NCBI GenBank assembly: GCA_017506865.1
Contig: JAFCMP010000536.1
Span: 558,001-622,000, forward strand
Source of the DNA: Tribonema minus
Taxonomy: Eukaryota > Sar > Xanthophyceae > Tribonematales > Tribonemataceae
DNA: 64,000 nucleotides
Reading direction: 5' to 3'
The notes beneath the pieces were generated by a model that saw only the letters and a program-made list of their open reading frames with translations, did no database searches and was not told the origin of the DNA. Within the stretch, counting starts at the first letter, position 1. The number at the start of each line of letters is the position of its first letter. The translations under genes and the position numbers were made by a program. Positions 38,401 to 48,100 of the stretch are shown here, in pieces.

Positions 38401-38639
38401 GCCGTACCTGCCGCATCGTTGCCGGGGCGAGGGGCCGCGTTCGCCTGTGCAGTGCCAGCTATCAGAGTCACCAGACTCGTACCTAGTCCCTGGAACACCT
38501 CTCGCCGCGACACAGCCATGGTGAGGGGCGCCGCCGGGCGCCTTAAGCTCAAACATGTACCTGAGGTAATGAGTGCACTTGCGGGCGCCAGGGTGGCGAG
38601 AAGCGCGCACCCCGCTGTGCAATACCGTCCTCGTGGCAT
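32440..38639 (-). CDS. Nuclear-encoded thylakoid-lumen protein, Tat-targeted, possibly PSII extrinsic-like
   Basis: 330 residues in six exons: 38639-38408, 37352-37180, 36017-35926, 34819-34703, 33839-33665, 32643-32440 (stop 32442-32440). The presequence has three parts: a signal peptide (CALLATLAPASA), a basic transit-like stretch (SLRRPAAP), and a twin-arginine thylakoid signal (SRREVFQGLGTSLVTL) ending in a predicted AQANA cleavage site. The mature part is helical: RTAKLLDELQQDIFAEDW, then YPNAFRSFVPVFTKYTDAAF, then RVALRYEVGRLFGAVERL. The C-terminus has a KOW-like LVAGPDKGRTGRMIGEEV and a beta-rich end. The helix pattern recalls PsbQ/Psb31-type lumenal bundles; I cannot confirm the family. 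Exons 3 and 4 are least certain: an alternative start of exon 3 near 36059 is favoured by intron echoes but does not fit the phase. Nearly every exon has intron echoes. Confidence 0.65.
32790..33113 (-). repeat. Upstream echoes of the lumen-protein last exon
   Basis: Copies of the exon start at 32643 lie at about 32790-32815, 32927-32989 and 33060-33113. The middle one keeps ATTCGCGACAGCATCATG after a CAG and continues for about 60 bases, reading IRDSIMLVAGPDKRRTGRMI before diverging. A faint fourth trace lies near 33225-33245. Confidence 0.9.
33331..33585 (-). repeat. Downstream echoes of the exon coding for FVPPARDPPK
   Basis: The end of the exon finishing at 33665 recurs at about 33331-33352, 33450-33482 and 33556-33585. 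Donors are GTCAGT, GTTGCT or a decayed form. The copies are separated by a repeat rich in AGCAGCGCTCAACAGCAG. Confidence 0.85.
33903..34548 (-). repeat. Five upstream echoes of the exon starting NTQEAEGAFAAM
   Basis: Copies of the exon start at 33839 lie at about 33903-33966, 34079-34137, 34228-34262, 34286-34352 and 34490-34552. Four keep CAG/GAACAC at the junction. Each ends in AACTTCAA-, TACTTCAA- or similar sequence just after the codons for DRY, so all copies share nearly the same breakpoint. Confidence 0.95.
35366..35825 (-). repeat. Four downstream echoes of the lumen-protein exon 3 end
   Basis: The 3' end of the exon finishing at 35926 (coding GAVERLRRAADAK) with its GTGAGC donor recurs at about 35366-35410, 35492-35525, 35627-35670 and 35787-35825. 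Two copies keep the donor, two have lost it. Confidence 0.9.
37128..37166. repeat. Interstitial telomere-type repeat
   Basis: Degenerate CCCTAAACC/CCCTAA units end just downstream of the donor of lumen-protein exon 2. Confidence 0.8.
37405..37548 (-). repeat. Two upstream echoes of lumen-protein exon 2
   Basis: The acceptor plus CGATGAAGCACCGCTT recur at about 37405-37455 and 37500-37555. Both run through the GEKL codons and then switch to AAGTTCAAACTTGATG. Confidence 0.9.
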
Positions 38640-38775
38640 GGCAGCACTGGCGGGGGGGTCGAACGTGCTGCTGCTGCCGCTGGTATGCGTCTCACTGCAC
38701 AAAACATGCGCACACGCACTTCAAGTGCTTGAAGTAGAGGCTTCATGAGAACTTCATTGAGAAGCCTCACCTCTC
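38640..38775. promoter_or_regulatory. Short divergent promoter region with inverted repeats
   Basis: About 136 bases separate the predicted start codons of the minus-strand lumen-protein gene and the plus-strand ENTH-like gene. They contain an inverted repeat ACTTCAAG-TG-CTTGAAGT (38718-38735) and a second pair AGGCTTC (38738-38744) and GAAGCCT (38761-38767). No TATA box is evident. Regulatory function is inferred from position only. Confidence 0.45.
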
Positions 38776-41700
38776 ATGCAGCACTCACTTGCAGTGGATC
38801 GGCGATTCATGCGCCGGCTCCTGCTCTTAGCTTGTCTATGTCTCCTGCAGCGAGCTTCGGGGACTTGTTCTCGCGGCTGGCACATGACCACATGCCAGCA
38901 GATCCAACAGCATGACGTTGTGCGCTTGCGGGGTGGCGGACCGCTGTCCGCTGCACATGCTAAGGCACGACTCGAGTCTGCAGGGGAATCGGCCTTGATG
39001 TACATGTCCAGAGTTCTGCACCCCAGGAGAGAGCTGAAAGCCGTGCTGAGCTCGTCACTGGAGGGGTGCTTGGTTAGGGTCACGCGGCCTGACACCTATC
39101 CTGTCGACGAGGCGCTGCTGCAGCGGGTGCTGGTGACTGCCAGGAAGCTGGGGGACCCAAAAACCTTCAATGGTGCGGTGAGTGTGCGAAGAACAGCAGC
39201 TTTAGCGCCGGTCGATGCTCTTCTGAAGGTGGCAGGCAGCACATGCATCGTGCCCTTGCACTGAGGCACAGAGTGCAGGCGCAACAGTGGTCGCATGAGG
39301 CCAAATGCTGCCCACCACGTTTGAGCAGATCAGAGCTCTGAGAGAGTCTTGCAGAACACCATGTGCTTTTGGGAAGCCCATTTTACTGGCTGCAGTCTTG
39401 TACAGATCACTTCCAGCATTGAAGAACCCATACCACATGCTTCAGTGTCGATACCATTCTGGACTCTGGAAGCGCTGCCGTACCGTTGCCTCCGCAGTGC
39501 TTACACGCCATTCAAAAAGCTCGAAGCATGTGTGTGTGCTCGCTTCCAGGCTGCTGAAGCGTGAAAGCGGGCTCGCCAGGCACAGAGCGCCTCTTGTCGT
39601 GTTGACACACCCGCACGTACATCTACGTCGCCCGTGGCGCTGGCAGCGCAGACCGTTTTTGCGTTCATGCTGCTGCTGCAGGGGCTTTTGAGCTCAACTT
39701 GCGCTTGCACCGATTAGCTAGTGCGACAAGTCCAGCTCTCATGCCCACCCTCCTCTTGTACACTTGCGCATTATCGTTGCTGCAGGCGCCGCACACCGTG
39801 CTCGCGTCCAAGCTGCTGAAGAAGGTGTTTGAGCGCGACTGGCGCACCTGCGCCAAGGGGCTGCACGTGCTGCACCGACTGCTGAGCGATGCAGATGCAG
39901 TTACACATGTAACCGCCACCACAAGCGTACCTGCCACAAGCTCGAGTGCCTCTGCGGCTCCTGTCGTCCCGGAAACTGCCAGCGTCGGCAGCGGCGATAG
40001 CAGCAGCGGACACGGTGCTGCCAGGGAAGGCGGTGGCACCGTCACCGAAAGCAGCAGCAGCAGCGCCGACAGCATCAGCGACGGCGCCGCTGTCGACGGC
40101 AGCAGCGAAGGCGGCAGCGCTTCGGGCAGCCATGGCGATGACAGCAGCATGCACACTTCTGCACTTGACGGTGCTGACAGCGCAAGCAGCGCAGCTAGCG
40201 CCGGCGGCGGTGGCCTTAGCTGCACTGCACACAGTGCAGGCGGCGGCAGCAGCAGCAGCGGCGGCAGCAGCGGCGGCAGCAGCGGCGCTGGCGCATCGCT
40301 GGGGGCGCGGCACTGCGCGGCGGAGTTTCTGCGGCTGCTGGGGGCGAAGGAGGCAGTGGGGCAGGGGTTGGCGGCGCACGTGAGCGCCATTGGCGGCGCA
40401 CAGACGTCTTGGCTCAAGGTGAGCGGATCCCCTAAATGCGGTGTTGCGCTGTAGAGTGCACTGGCTGCTGCATGCCGCACGTCAGGGCGCACGCCTTCAG
40501 CGCCATCATCAGCAGTGCTCAGCGCGATCAGCGACACTCAGCACCATCAGCAGCACTCGGTGCCATTGGCAGCGCTCGGCGCCATCGGCAGTGCTCCGCG
40601 CCAGCTCAGCGCAATCGGCAGTGCTCAGTGCCGTGGACAGCGCTCAGCACTATTGGCAGCGCGCACAACATCATTGGCAGTGCTCACCATTATTGGCAGC
40701 GAAAAGAGCCATCAGCAGCGCTCGGCACCATCGGCAGTGCTGACTTAGCATTATCGGCAGTGCTCAGTGCCATTAGCATTCCTTAGCGTCATTGGAAGCG
40801 CCCATACCTCGGCCACACTGACGTGCCGCGTGTGCCTCCATCACCGACAAACTGACTGGCTGCCTTGGTGCCAGTATTGATGGAACGCGCGGTGCGCATG
40901 CATCAGCAGCGCTCAGCATGTGCCAATGCGCACCTCGAGCGAAGCTTGTGAACCTTGCCAATGTCCACACCAATGTCACCAACCACGTTGGCTTTACGTA
41001 GCTCTGACCCCGACTGTAGTCGCAGGCTGCGCTGACCTCCATGAGCTGCCGAGTGGCTCATTGTATTGCAGTGGAGGCGGGGTGTCCAGTCCGGGCTGTT
41101 GAGTTCCTTCGCACACCACTTTGTGATGCTTTGCGCCGGCGGCGGATGTCCAGTCTAGCCTGTTGCACCGCCTCCGCTGCTTGCGCGCTTCGCGACATGC
41201 TCCTTGTAGCTGGAGCTTGTGTCGCCCGGCCAGGCGCCGGGGCGCGGCGCTGCTGATGACCACTGACCAACCATTCATTCATGAATGTGAATGTGTATGC
41301 CTGTGCGCCGCAGGCGTACGCGGACTACGTGATCCACCGCGCCGGCGCCATGGACGCAGTCCGCGAGGGTATCGTGGCTCTAGGTAGGTATAGGTATACA
41401 CCTCTTTCACACCCACACTGATTAGCAACACGAATGCGCGATCTTCTCATCCTTGCATTCATGTGCAGTTTGGATGCTAGCAGCAGCAGCTGGCTCCAGG
41501 TAGGTACAGGTATAGGTTGCGCCCCCCAGCGCGTGTGCTGCAGACACCGCTGTGACGTCATGTCAATTAGTGTTAGTGTCAGGGTTAGGGTTAGGGTTAG
41601 CCTGGCGCAAAGAGGGTAGGTCATGCCCCCCAGTGCGTGCGCTGCATGGGGACTACTGCAACGAAGAATCTGTGCGTGTCCGCATCTGTGTCAAACTTCA

Positions 41701-43324
41701 ACTACAGGTGCATCCATACTGTACGTTGTGCGTCCTACTCTGGTGTAATGCAATTCTCTTCAGCTGCCAGCGCGTGCTTCCGACAGTCGCCAGGCGCTGG
41801 TGCAAGAGCACTGCTCAGCACCGGTCCAAACATCGCACTGTGCGATAATATTAGAACTAGCTCCTTGCCACACCTCAACTTCAACTTGAACTGCCGCGGT
41901 ACGCCAGCGCAGGCGCCAGGCGCAGCTACAATAGCATCACTCAGCAGCAGTCCAAACTTTACCCTTTGTGACAATTACAAGAGCTAATTTCTTGACGCAC
42001 TTCAACTTCAACTTCAACTGCCGCGGTTTTCCAGGGCACACGGCCAGCCGGCGCCAGGCGCAGCAGGTGCTGTCGGGCATGAACGCAGTGCTCAACAAGG
42101 GGCTGAGCACGTGCTTCGCGACGGGGGTCATGGGGGCGACCACCCCCCTTCAGGTCTGTTCTCTTTCTGAAGTGCGCCATGACACTGACGTGATGGCCAG
42201 GCCATGTGAGAAGCAGTGCTCAGCAAGTGTCAGTGGCTGTGACACGGAACCACCATGTACTGCTCAAGAAGCAGCTGCGCAAGGATGTACGCAGTCATGA
42301 TGGCCGAACACGACAAACCCCTCACATCTCATCAAGACGTCTCTGAGCCCGGTGAAACCCCCCACTCCCCCTGCCCTTTCCGCAGCGGCAGTGCCGCGAC
42401 CTCGCGCTCGCCGACGCGCGCGCGCTGCTCGCGCTGTTCGCCGCCGCGCCGCCGCCGCCGCTGTCGCCGCCGCCGCCGCGCGCCGCCGCCAGCAGCAGCA
42501 GCAGCAGCAGCGCGCAGGAGCTGGGCGCGGAAGGCGAACTGTGTGCGCAGCTCGCGGCGGCGGTTGCCGCGGCGTGCGGCGACGCGTGCGCCGTCCCCTC
42601 GTGGGTCTCAGAGCTGGCGGCAGAGGGCGCCGCGGCGGCAGCGGAGGCGGCGACGGCGGCAGCGGCGGCGGCGGCGGCGGAGGAGAACGGGGGCTGGACT
42701 GCATCCGTTGGGGGGGAGGGGGCGACGGCGGGGGAGGCAGGGGGGGGGCGGGGCGGGGGGGAGGAGGGGACGGCAGCCCCCCTGCCTGCGCAAATGGGGG
42801 TGTGTGTGGCAGAGCTGGGTGGTGGCGCGCAGGAGGGGGGGGCGGTCGCGGCTGCGGAGGTGGCGGCTGTAACGATCGAAGGCGGGAGTCGGCGCGCCGC
42901 AGGGCCGCTGGAGTATGCAAGTATGCGCGGGGAGACGGAGGGAGCGGCGAGGAGGGCGGAAGAGCATGACAGTGCCGCCGCAGCGGAAGGCGACTGTACA
43001 GGGGCGGGGGGTGCGCTCTCGGATGCTCGGGAGGTGGGGGGCGGGGGTGACATGCACGCGATCGCTGGTGTGTCGGAAGCCGACGGCAGGGGTGCACGCG
43101 GAGCGATGCAAGAGGGTAGCGGGGCAATTGATGCGGGTGCCAGACCGAATCAGGCAGCGGCGGCTGCTGCTGCGAATGACGCGTTTGAGGCCCAGGTGCC
43201 TGTACATGGCACGGCTGCGGAGGAAGTCGCTGGAGGTGGCACTGCTCAGACAGAGGCCGCTGCAGAGGCGGAGGCAAGGGCGCAATCGGAAGGCGCAGCG
43301 GCAGTTACAGATGGCACGACTTAA
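38776..43324 (+). CDS. ENTH/ANTH-like protein with N-terminal signal peptide and Ala/Glu-rich tail
   Basis: 720 residues in five exons: 38776-39177, 39786-40418, 41314-41383, 42035-42153, 42386-43324 (stop 43322-43324), with consistent phases. A second in-frame ATG at 38809 would begin MRRLLLLACLCLLQRASG, a typical signal peptide, followed by RLRGGG. The segment PDTYPVDEALLQRVLVTARKL, then LASKLLKKVFERDWRTCAK, then GLHVLHRLLSD resembles helices of ENTH/ANTH membrane-trafficking domains; AYADYVIHRAGAMDAVREGI would be a later helix. A Ser/Gly-rich insert of about 130 residues interrupts the domain. The last exon is Ala/Gly/Glu-rich and disordered. Cytosolic ENTH proteins lack signal peptides, so targeting to the compartment around the plastid is one possibility. 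The domain call is moderate and made without a profile search. Confidence 0.5.
40495..40800. repeat. Tandem minisatellite in the ENTH-like gene intron
   Basis: Imperfect units of about 20-24 bases around CAGTGCTCAGCGCCATCGGC run through the intron after exon 2. The core resembles the array at 9890-10390. Confidence 0.8.
41461..41512 (+). repeat. Downstream echo of the ENTH-like exon 3 end
   Basis: The exon end and donor (GTGGCTCTAG/GTAGGTATAGG at 41383) recur as GCTGGCTCCAG/GTAGGTACAGG. Confidence 0.65.
41579..41600. repeat. Interstitial TTAGGG telomere-type repeat
   Basis: Three tandem AGGGTT units lie in the intron between exons 3 and 4 of the ENTH-like gene. Confidence 0.9.
41873..41935 (+). 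repeat. Upstream echo of ENTH-like exon 4
   Basis: The intron end (AACTTCAACTTGAACTGCCGCGG) and the start of the exon at 42035 recur in shortened form, including GGCGCCAGGCGCAG. A weaker trace lies near 41765-41805. Confidence 0.75.
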
Positions 43325-43880
43325 CCTGTGGCTGCTGCGGGTGGCATGGCTCAGGAAGCGGCCAATGCAGTTAGGACAGCTCAGGCGGGGCGTCAAGCGG
43401 GCGGCGCGGCATGAGAGGAGGCGGGGCCGGGGAGGGGGGCAGCAGTAAGCATGCTGCTGGAGCCCTGAGGTTCAGCGGTGTGAGCGCCAGTGTGTGGTGA
43501 GTCTTCGCCTCAGGGGCAGGCGCTGGCAGTCAATATTGTTAGAGTTAGGGCTAGGGTAACCCTTGTACCTTTGCTTACAAGGACTCGTGCGGGCGACCTT
43601 CACATCAGCCCATGTTTCAATGGCATTGGCATGCCTGCCATTTTACAAAGCCTAGGCGCGTAGGACCACTGCAATGGATCTTGCATGGTTGTTTGAGATA
43701 CCTTTCATATTGACAACGCTGGTGAGGTAAGTGTGTGAGACTGATGGGGTAGGGAGTGACTCGCTCATATCTGTGAGGAAAGAGGTCAGACAACCTGAGT
43801 GTGACAGAGTCTGACTCAGGGTCTGATTGGCGGCAGAGTCATTTTCCTGGGCGAGTCACTCCATGCCTCATCCATCCCAG

Positions 43881-44116
43881 GTGTACTGTATCATCGCACG
43901 CATAGATTTTACAGGTGGCCACACGTGCAAAAACGCATGGTATGTAGGCATGAGCACTCGCGCTGCTGCGCTTAAGGCCACCATCCCGCACTTGAGGTTG
44001 ACAATGTATCGACCGCTGGTGGCGAAGCAGCTCTTGAAGTGCGCAATCACAGGCATTCCAATACAACCATGCGTGCGCTCAATGCGCGGGGCGCAGGGGC
44101 TGCTGTTTCGAGTGTG
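43881..44116 (+). CDS. Possible GIY-YIG-like nuclease fragment
   Basis: An open stretch follows a CCCAG acceptor and ends at TGA 44114-44116. It reads VYCIIARIDF, then NAWYVGMSTRAAALKA. The spacing of VY and WYVG recalls the GIY-YIG nuclease core, with an Arg in the expected helix. It is too short for a full gene. Neighbouring stretches at 44142-44290 and 44351-44510 may be further exons but phases could not be linked. It may instead be a mobile-element remnant. Confidence 0.3.
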
Positions 44117-45094
44117 ACACGCCGCTTGTTTTTGTGCATTTCCAGCGCTGCCAAGAGGCTCAGCAGATGGCCCTCCCGTCTGGCAGTATCGCAACCAGGC
44201 ATGGCTACACGCGGTTCATGCATATATTCACCCAGTTGTTCAGCACGGCAGATCGCGATCGGTCATCCTGCATCAGAGTCACTGACAGATGCATGTTAAC
44301 CCTAACCCTAATCTGGCTCAACCTCTCTTTTAACCCGCTGGTCTGTGCAGATGCGCGAAGCAGTCCGCCAACAACAACAAGCATTAAATGCGAAACAAGC
44401 ACACCCGGGAGGTGGCGGAGGGGCGTGGCGGCAACAGTTGCCATTAACATCGCTAAAGACTCGGACTTTGACTCACCGCTGCGACGCTGGCGTTATCATT
44501 CAGGCGTAAGCCATAAGGCATGCCACGCAGCAAGCAACGCATCATGGCAAGCAATGCTTCATGGCAAGCACCACATCATGGCACATATCAGGCGGCAGTG
44601 CCAAGGCACAGGGTCTTGCAGGGCGAAGCCACGGCGGCGGCGTGCACCGTACAATCACCTAGTAGAGCTGTGACAGAGTAGCCACACGTGTGTATAGTGT
44701 GTGCAAGGCTGTGGGCTTTGTATGCCTGAATGTTGGTGGTGAGTGAAACTTGAAACTGGAGGCTTGCTGTGCTTAGCATGCACGAACTGACATGTAGTTC
44801 TACTCTCATTACACTGAGGTTGCTCAGCATGAATGGACACATAATCATGAGGGGCTCTTTGCTGTGGTGCATGTGTCCTGCTCGAAAGAATACATGCAGT
44901 ACAGTGGCATGCTGTAATGGCCTGGCAGAGGCAGCGACTTTGTGGAGAAAAGCACATGATGTTCAGCTGACACCATACCTCATCTGCTAGCTGGCAGTGC
45001 GGGACAATCGATGTACACGCATGCATTCAATGACAAAGCCAGCAGCGCATAGAAACATTGAGCCTGGCGTCATCGTGTGTTGGCGCGTGTGAGC
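44117..45094. other. Region upstream of the retrotransposon
   Basis: Apart from the short open stretches noted for the preceding fragment, nothing can be assigned. A CCCTAA-type run lies at about 44297-44312. Confidence 0.4.
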
Positions 45095-45108
45095 AAGTAC
45101 AAATGTAA
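45095..45108. repeat. Left target-site duplication of the retrotransposon
   Basis: AAGTACAAATGTAA is repeated exactly at 50642-50655. Bases on either side differ, so the duplication is exactly 14 bp. Confidence 0.85.
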
Positions 45109-48100
45109 TAAAAAGTACATACATGTACACAGCCTGCACGAGATGCGGATAGGTATGTAGCTGTAGCATGTAGCACCATGGCGTAGCAGAGATCATGAAA
45201 AGAATATCATGGCGGCGGCGGGAGGCCCGTATTGCCAACTCTGAATCAGCGCAGAAATGCAAGGAATCCGATCTAGCGTGCGCACAAGCGCAGGATATTA
45301 GCACCAGTGCTGCAGATGGCAATGGCGCTTGTCAACAGGACGATGGCACGAGTGGCAGCAGCAGAGCAACTGGAGACGGACGCGCAGCGCACAAACGCAA
45401 GAGGGTACAGAATGACGGTTGGTCAATTTCCGATCAAACAGGCGAAGGGGAGCACACGGGCGGGCAAAGTGCAGTCAAGCGCTCTAGAACAGGTCATAAC
45501 AGTCTGGAACAGCAACGTCTGATGCTAGACGACGAAGCTGGAGGTGGAGGCAGTGCGGACCCGGAGTACAAGTGCAACTTATGCGACCTCGTGGTGAAGA
45601 AGGGCATGTCGCTGCTCTCGTTACAGCAGAGGTTAAACGCCCACATCGCGGCGAAGCACCAGCGCAAACACCACAGTGGGACAGCAACAACGTTCCTGGA
45701 GCGCTCCGACCTCAGCACGTCGCACTTGCAAACCATCTACACCGAGTGTGCCTTGTGCAAAAACCTGTTTCATGCCAACAAGACATTCAGAGTGGACAGC
45801 AGCGATGCCAGCGCGGGCAAGCACTGCCGCAAATGCAGGCCTATCACTTCACCCGCTGCAGTGGCGGCAACATTGTCAACAACAGCATCAGCAGCACCGC
45901 TAGCACCTGATGCATCGACGGCAACAGCTACCACGTCGCTGCCACAGCAGCAACCGGCGTGCACACCCATCGGCAACCCCTACGCAAAGGGACCAGCGCA
46001 CGCGCAGCAGGCACCTGCTGCTCAGGCTGGTGGCAGCAGCTCCTCCGGCAGCTCAAAGAGGCCGGAACGCGGGGGCAGCAGTGCTACACGAGGGGGTCGG
46101 GGTCGCAGTGGAGGGCGCGGACGTGGCAATGGAGGACGCGTTCGCAGCGGCAGCAATGATGCAGACATCAGCAGTAGCAGAGCGACTAGCGGCAGCAGAA
46201 CCGGAGGCGGCAGCAGCAGCGGTGCCGGCGGCGGCAGTGCAGCCGGTACTAAGGACAGCGGCGCTGGCAACGGCCGCAGCAGTGATGCCAGCAGCCGCAG
46301 CGGCGGTGCTAGCAACAGCGGCAGTGGCGCGCGAACTCAAAACGGCCGCGGTGGCCGTGGCAGCGGTCGCAGCAGCGACAGCGGCGGACGAGGCTGTGGT
46401 CGTGGCGGCCGCGGCGGCGGCGGAGGGGGCCCCAGAGCGGCAGGTGCGGCGACAGCAGCGGCAGCGCCAGGCCCTGCAGGCGCAGCAGGTGGGGCAGGTG
46501 GGCTTTTCACGTGGACCATCTCAACCCCCGCAGTCGCAGCAGTGCTTGACAGCATCAGCCTCGATGAGCTGTGCAAGCTGCAGTTCGCGACAACTAGAAG
46601 CCTTGCTAGACCACGCAATCGTCGCTATGTGGGAGCTGCACTGGAGAACGCAGCAACACATCTGTTGGCACACACAATGACGATGTTCGTCAATGCGGCG
46701 CGGGAGCCAGATTCTGCAGGGCGGGTGCAGCGACTGCAAAGATCCACGATTCTACACCACCTCATGCCATCACTCATCACCTCCACCGATGGCGCACCTG
46801 GCATCACTCGCTCCGACAGAATCAGAATGTTGGCACGCGGTGAGCTTGACCGGTTGGTGCCAGCGCTCCTCGCACACGCGCGTGCGCACCGGCGCTGGCG
46901 CGCGCGCCAGCAAACGGAGGCAGCGATCAACGCCTACGTCCTACAGTGCATGGGCACACGGGGGGGGCTACAGCAGGCAGCGCGTTCCCTTCAGCCCAAA
47001 ACGGTGGCGATACCTGATGATGACTGCTTGGCCGCCATGCAGTCCAAACACCCCCCCGCTGCGCCAGGGGAACAACTCCATGAGCTATCCGGCATGGTTG
47101 ATCAGCTTGTGGCGAAAGCAGCCGACATGCCAGCAGAACTCAGCCTGTTACAGGGGGAGGGAATTGAGCCAGAGACGGTTGCCAAGCTCATCCAGCGAGC
47201 AAGCCCTTACAGTGGAGCAGGCCCATCGGGGCTGCGCTACAGCCACCTGCAGGATGCGCTACGCACAAGCTGGGGACGGCATGAGTTTGCTGCTGTCCTC
47301 ACACGGTGGCTTCAGACCGTTATGCGGGAGGCTGCGCGGCTGCCGGATGCCTTCTGGCAGTTGCATGGCGCGGGGCGCCTGACGCCACTTGCAGAACAAC
47401 AGGAAGATGGTACAGCTAAGCAGCGGCCCATCGTTTGCGGCGAGGTGCTGCAGCGACTATGCACTTCGGTGTACGTGGCAGACCGCAAAGACTTCCTGGC
47501 GGAGCTCCTTGAGCCAGACGGGCAGTATGGGGTAGCCGTCTCAGCAGGAGCGGAGAAAGCGGCCATGGCCGGCAAACTCGCGTATGAGCTCGGTCACTGG
47601 CAGTTCATGCTGGACCTCAAGAATGCCTTCAACATGGTGTTCGTCCTGGCGGCAGCGGAATGGGTAGCAGCACAGCTGCCGGACTTCCTCGACTACTTCA
47701 TCGGCACATACGTTCGCACTCGGCCACGCCTGCTGTTCCAGCACGTTGACGGCTCCACGCGCATCATCATGTCTCAGCGCGGGTTTAAGCAGGGGGACCC
47801 CGCGGCACCGATGCTCTTCTGCGGCGCCATTGCTCAGTGCTTGAAACGGTTCAATGAGGCGGCGGCTGCGCAGCGCACGCGGAGGCGGATGGGCGCCTAC
47901 ATGGACGATGCCAACGTCCGAACAGGCGCTTGCACGCTGACTCAGGATGACATACAGGCGGTGGCGCAGCTCAAACAACACTTTGCGGAGGTGGGGCTGG
48001 AGCTAAACCTCACCAAGTCACGCGCGCTGCCTGGCAGGGGGCATGTGGTGACAGACCACGAGCGGCAACTGCTGCAGCAGCTGGGCGTTCAGCTAGTGGG

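Noticed and set aside
39305-39691. 128-residue frame between ENTH-like exons 1 and 2
   Set aside because: No acceptor and donor pair in phase and no domain; the direct join 39177 to 39786 keeps frame.
42264-43277. 337-residue Pro/Arg-rich minus-strand frame
   Set aside because: Antisense shadow of the GC-rich last exon of the ENTH-like gene.
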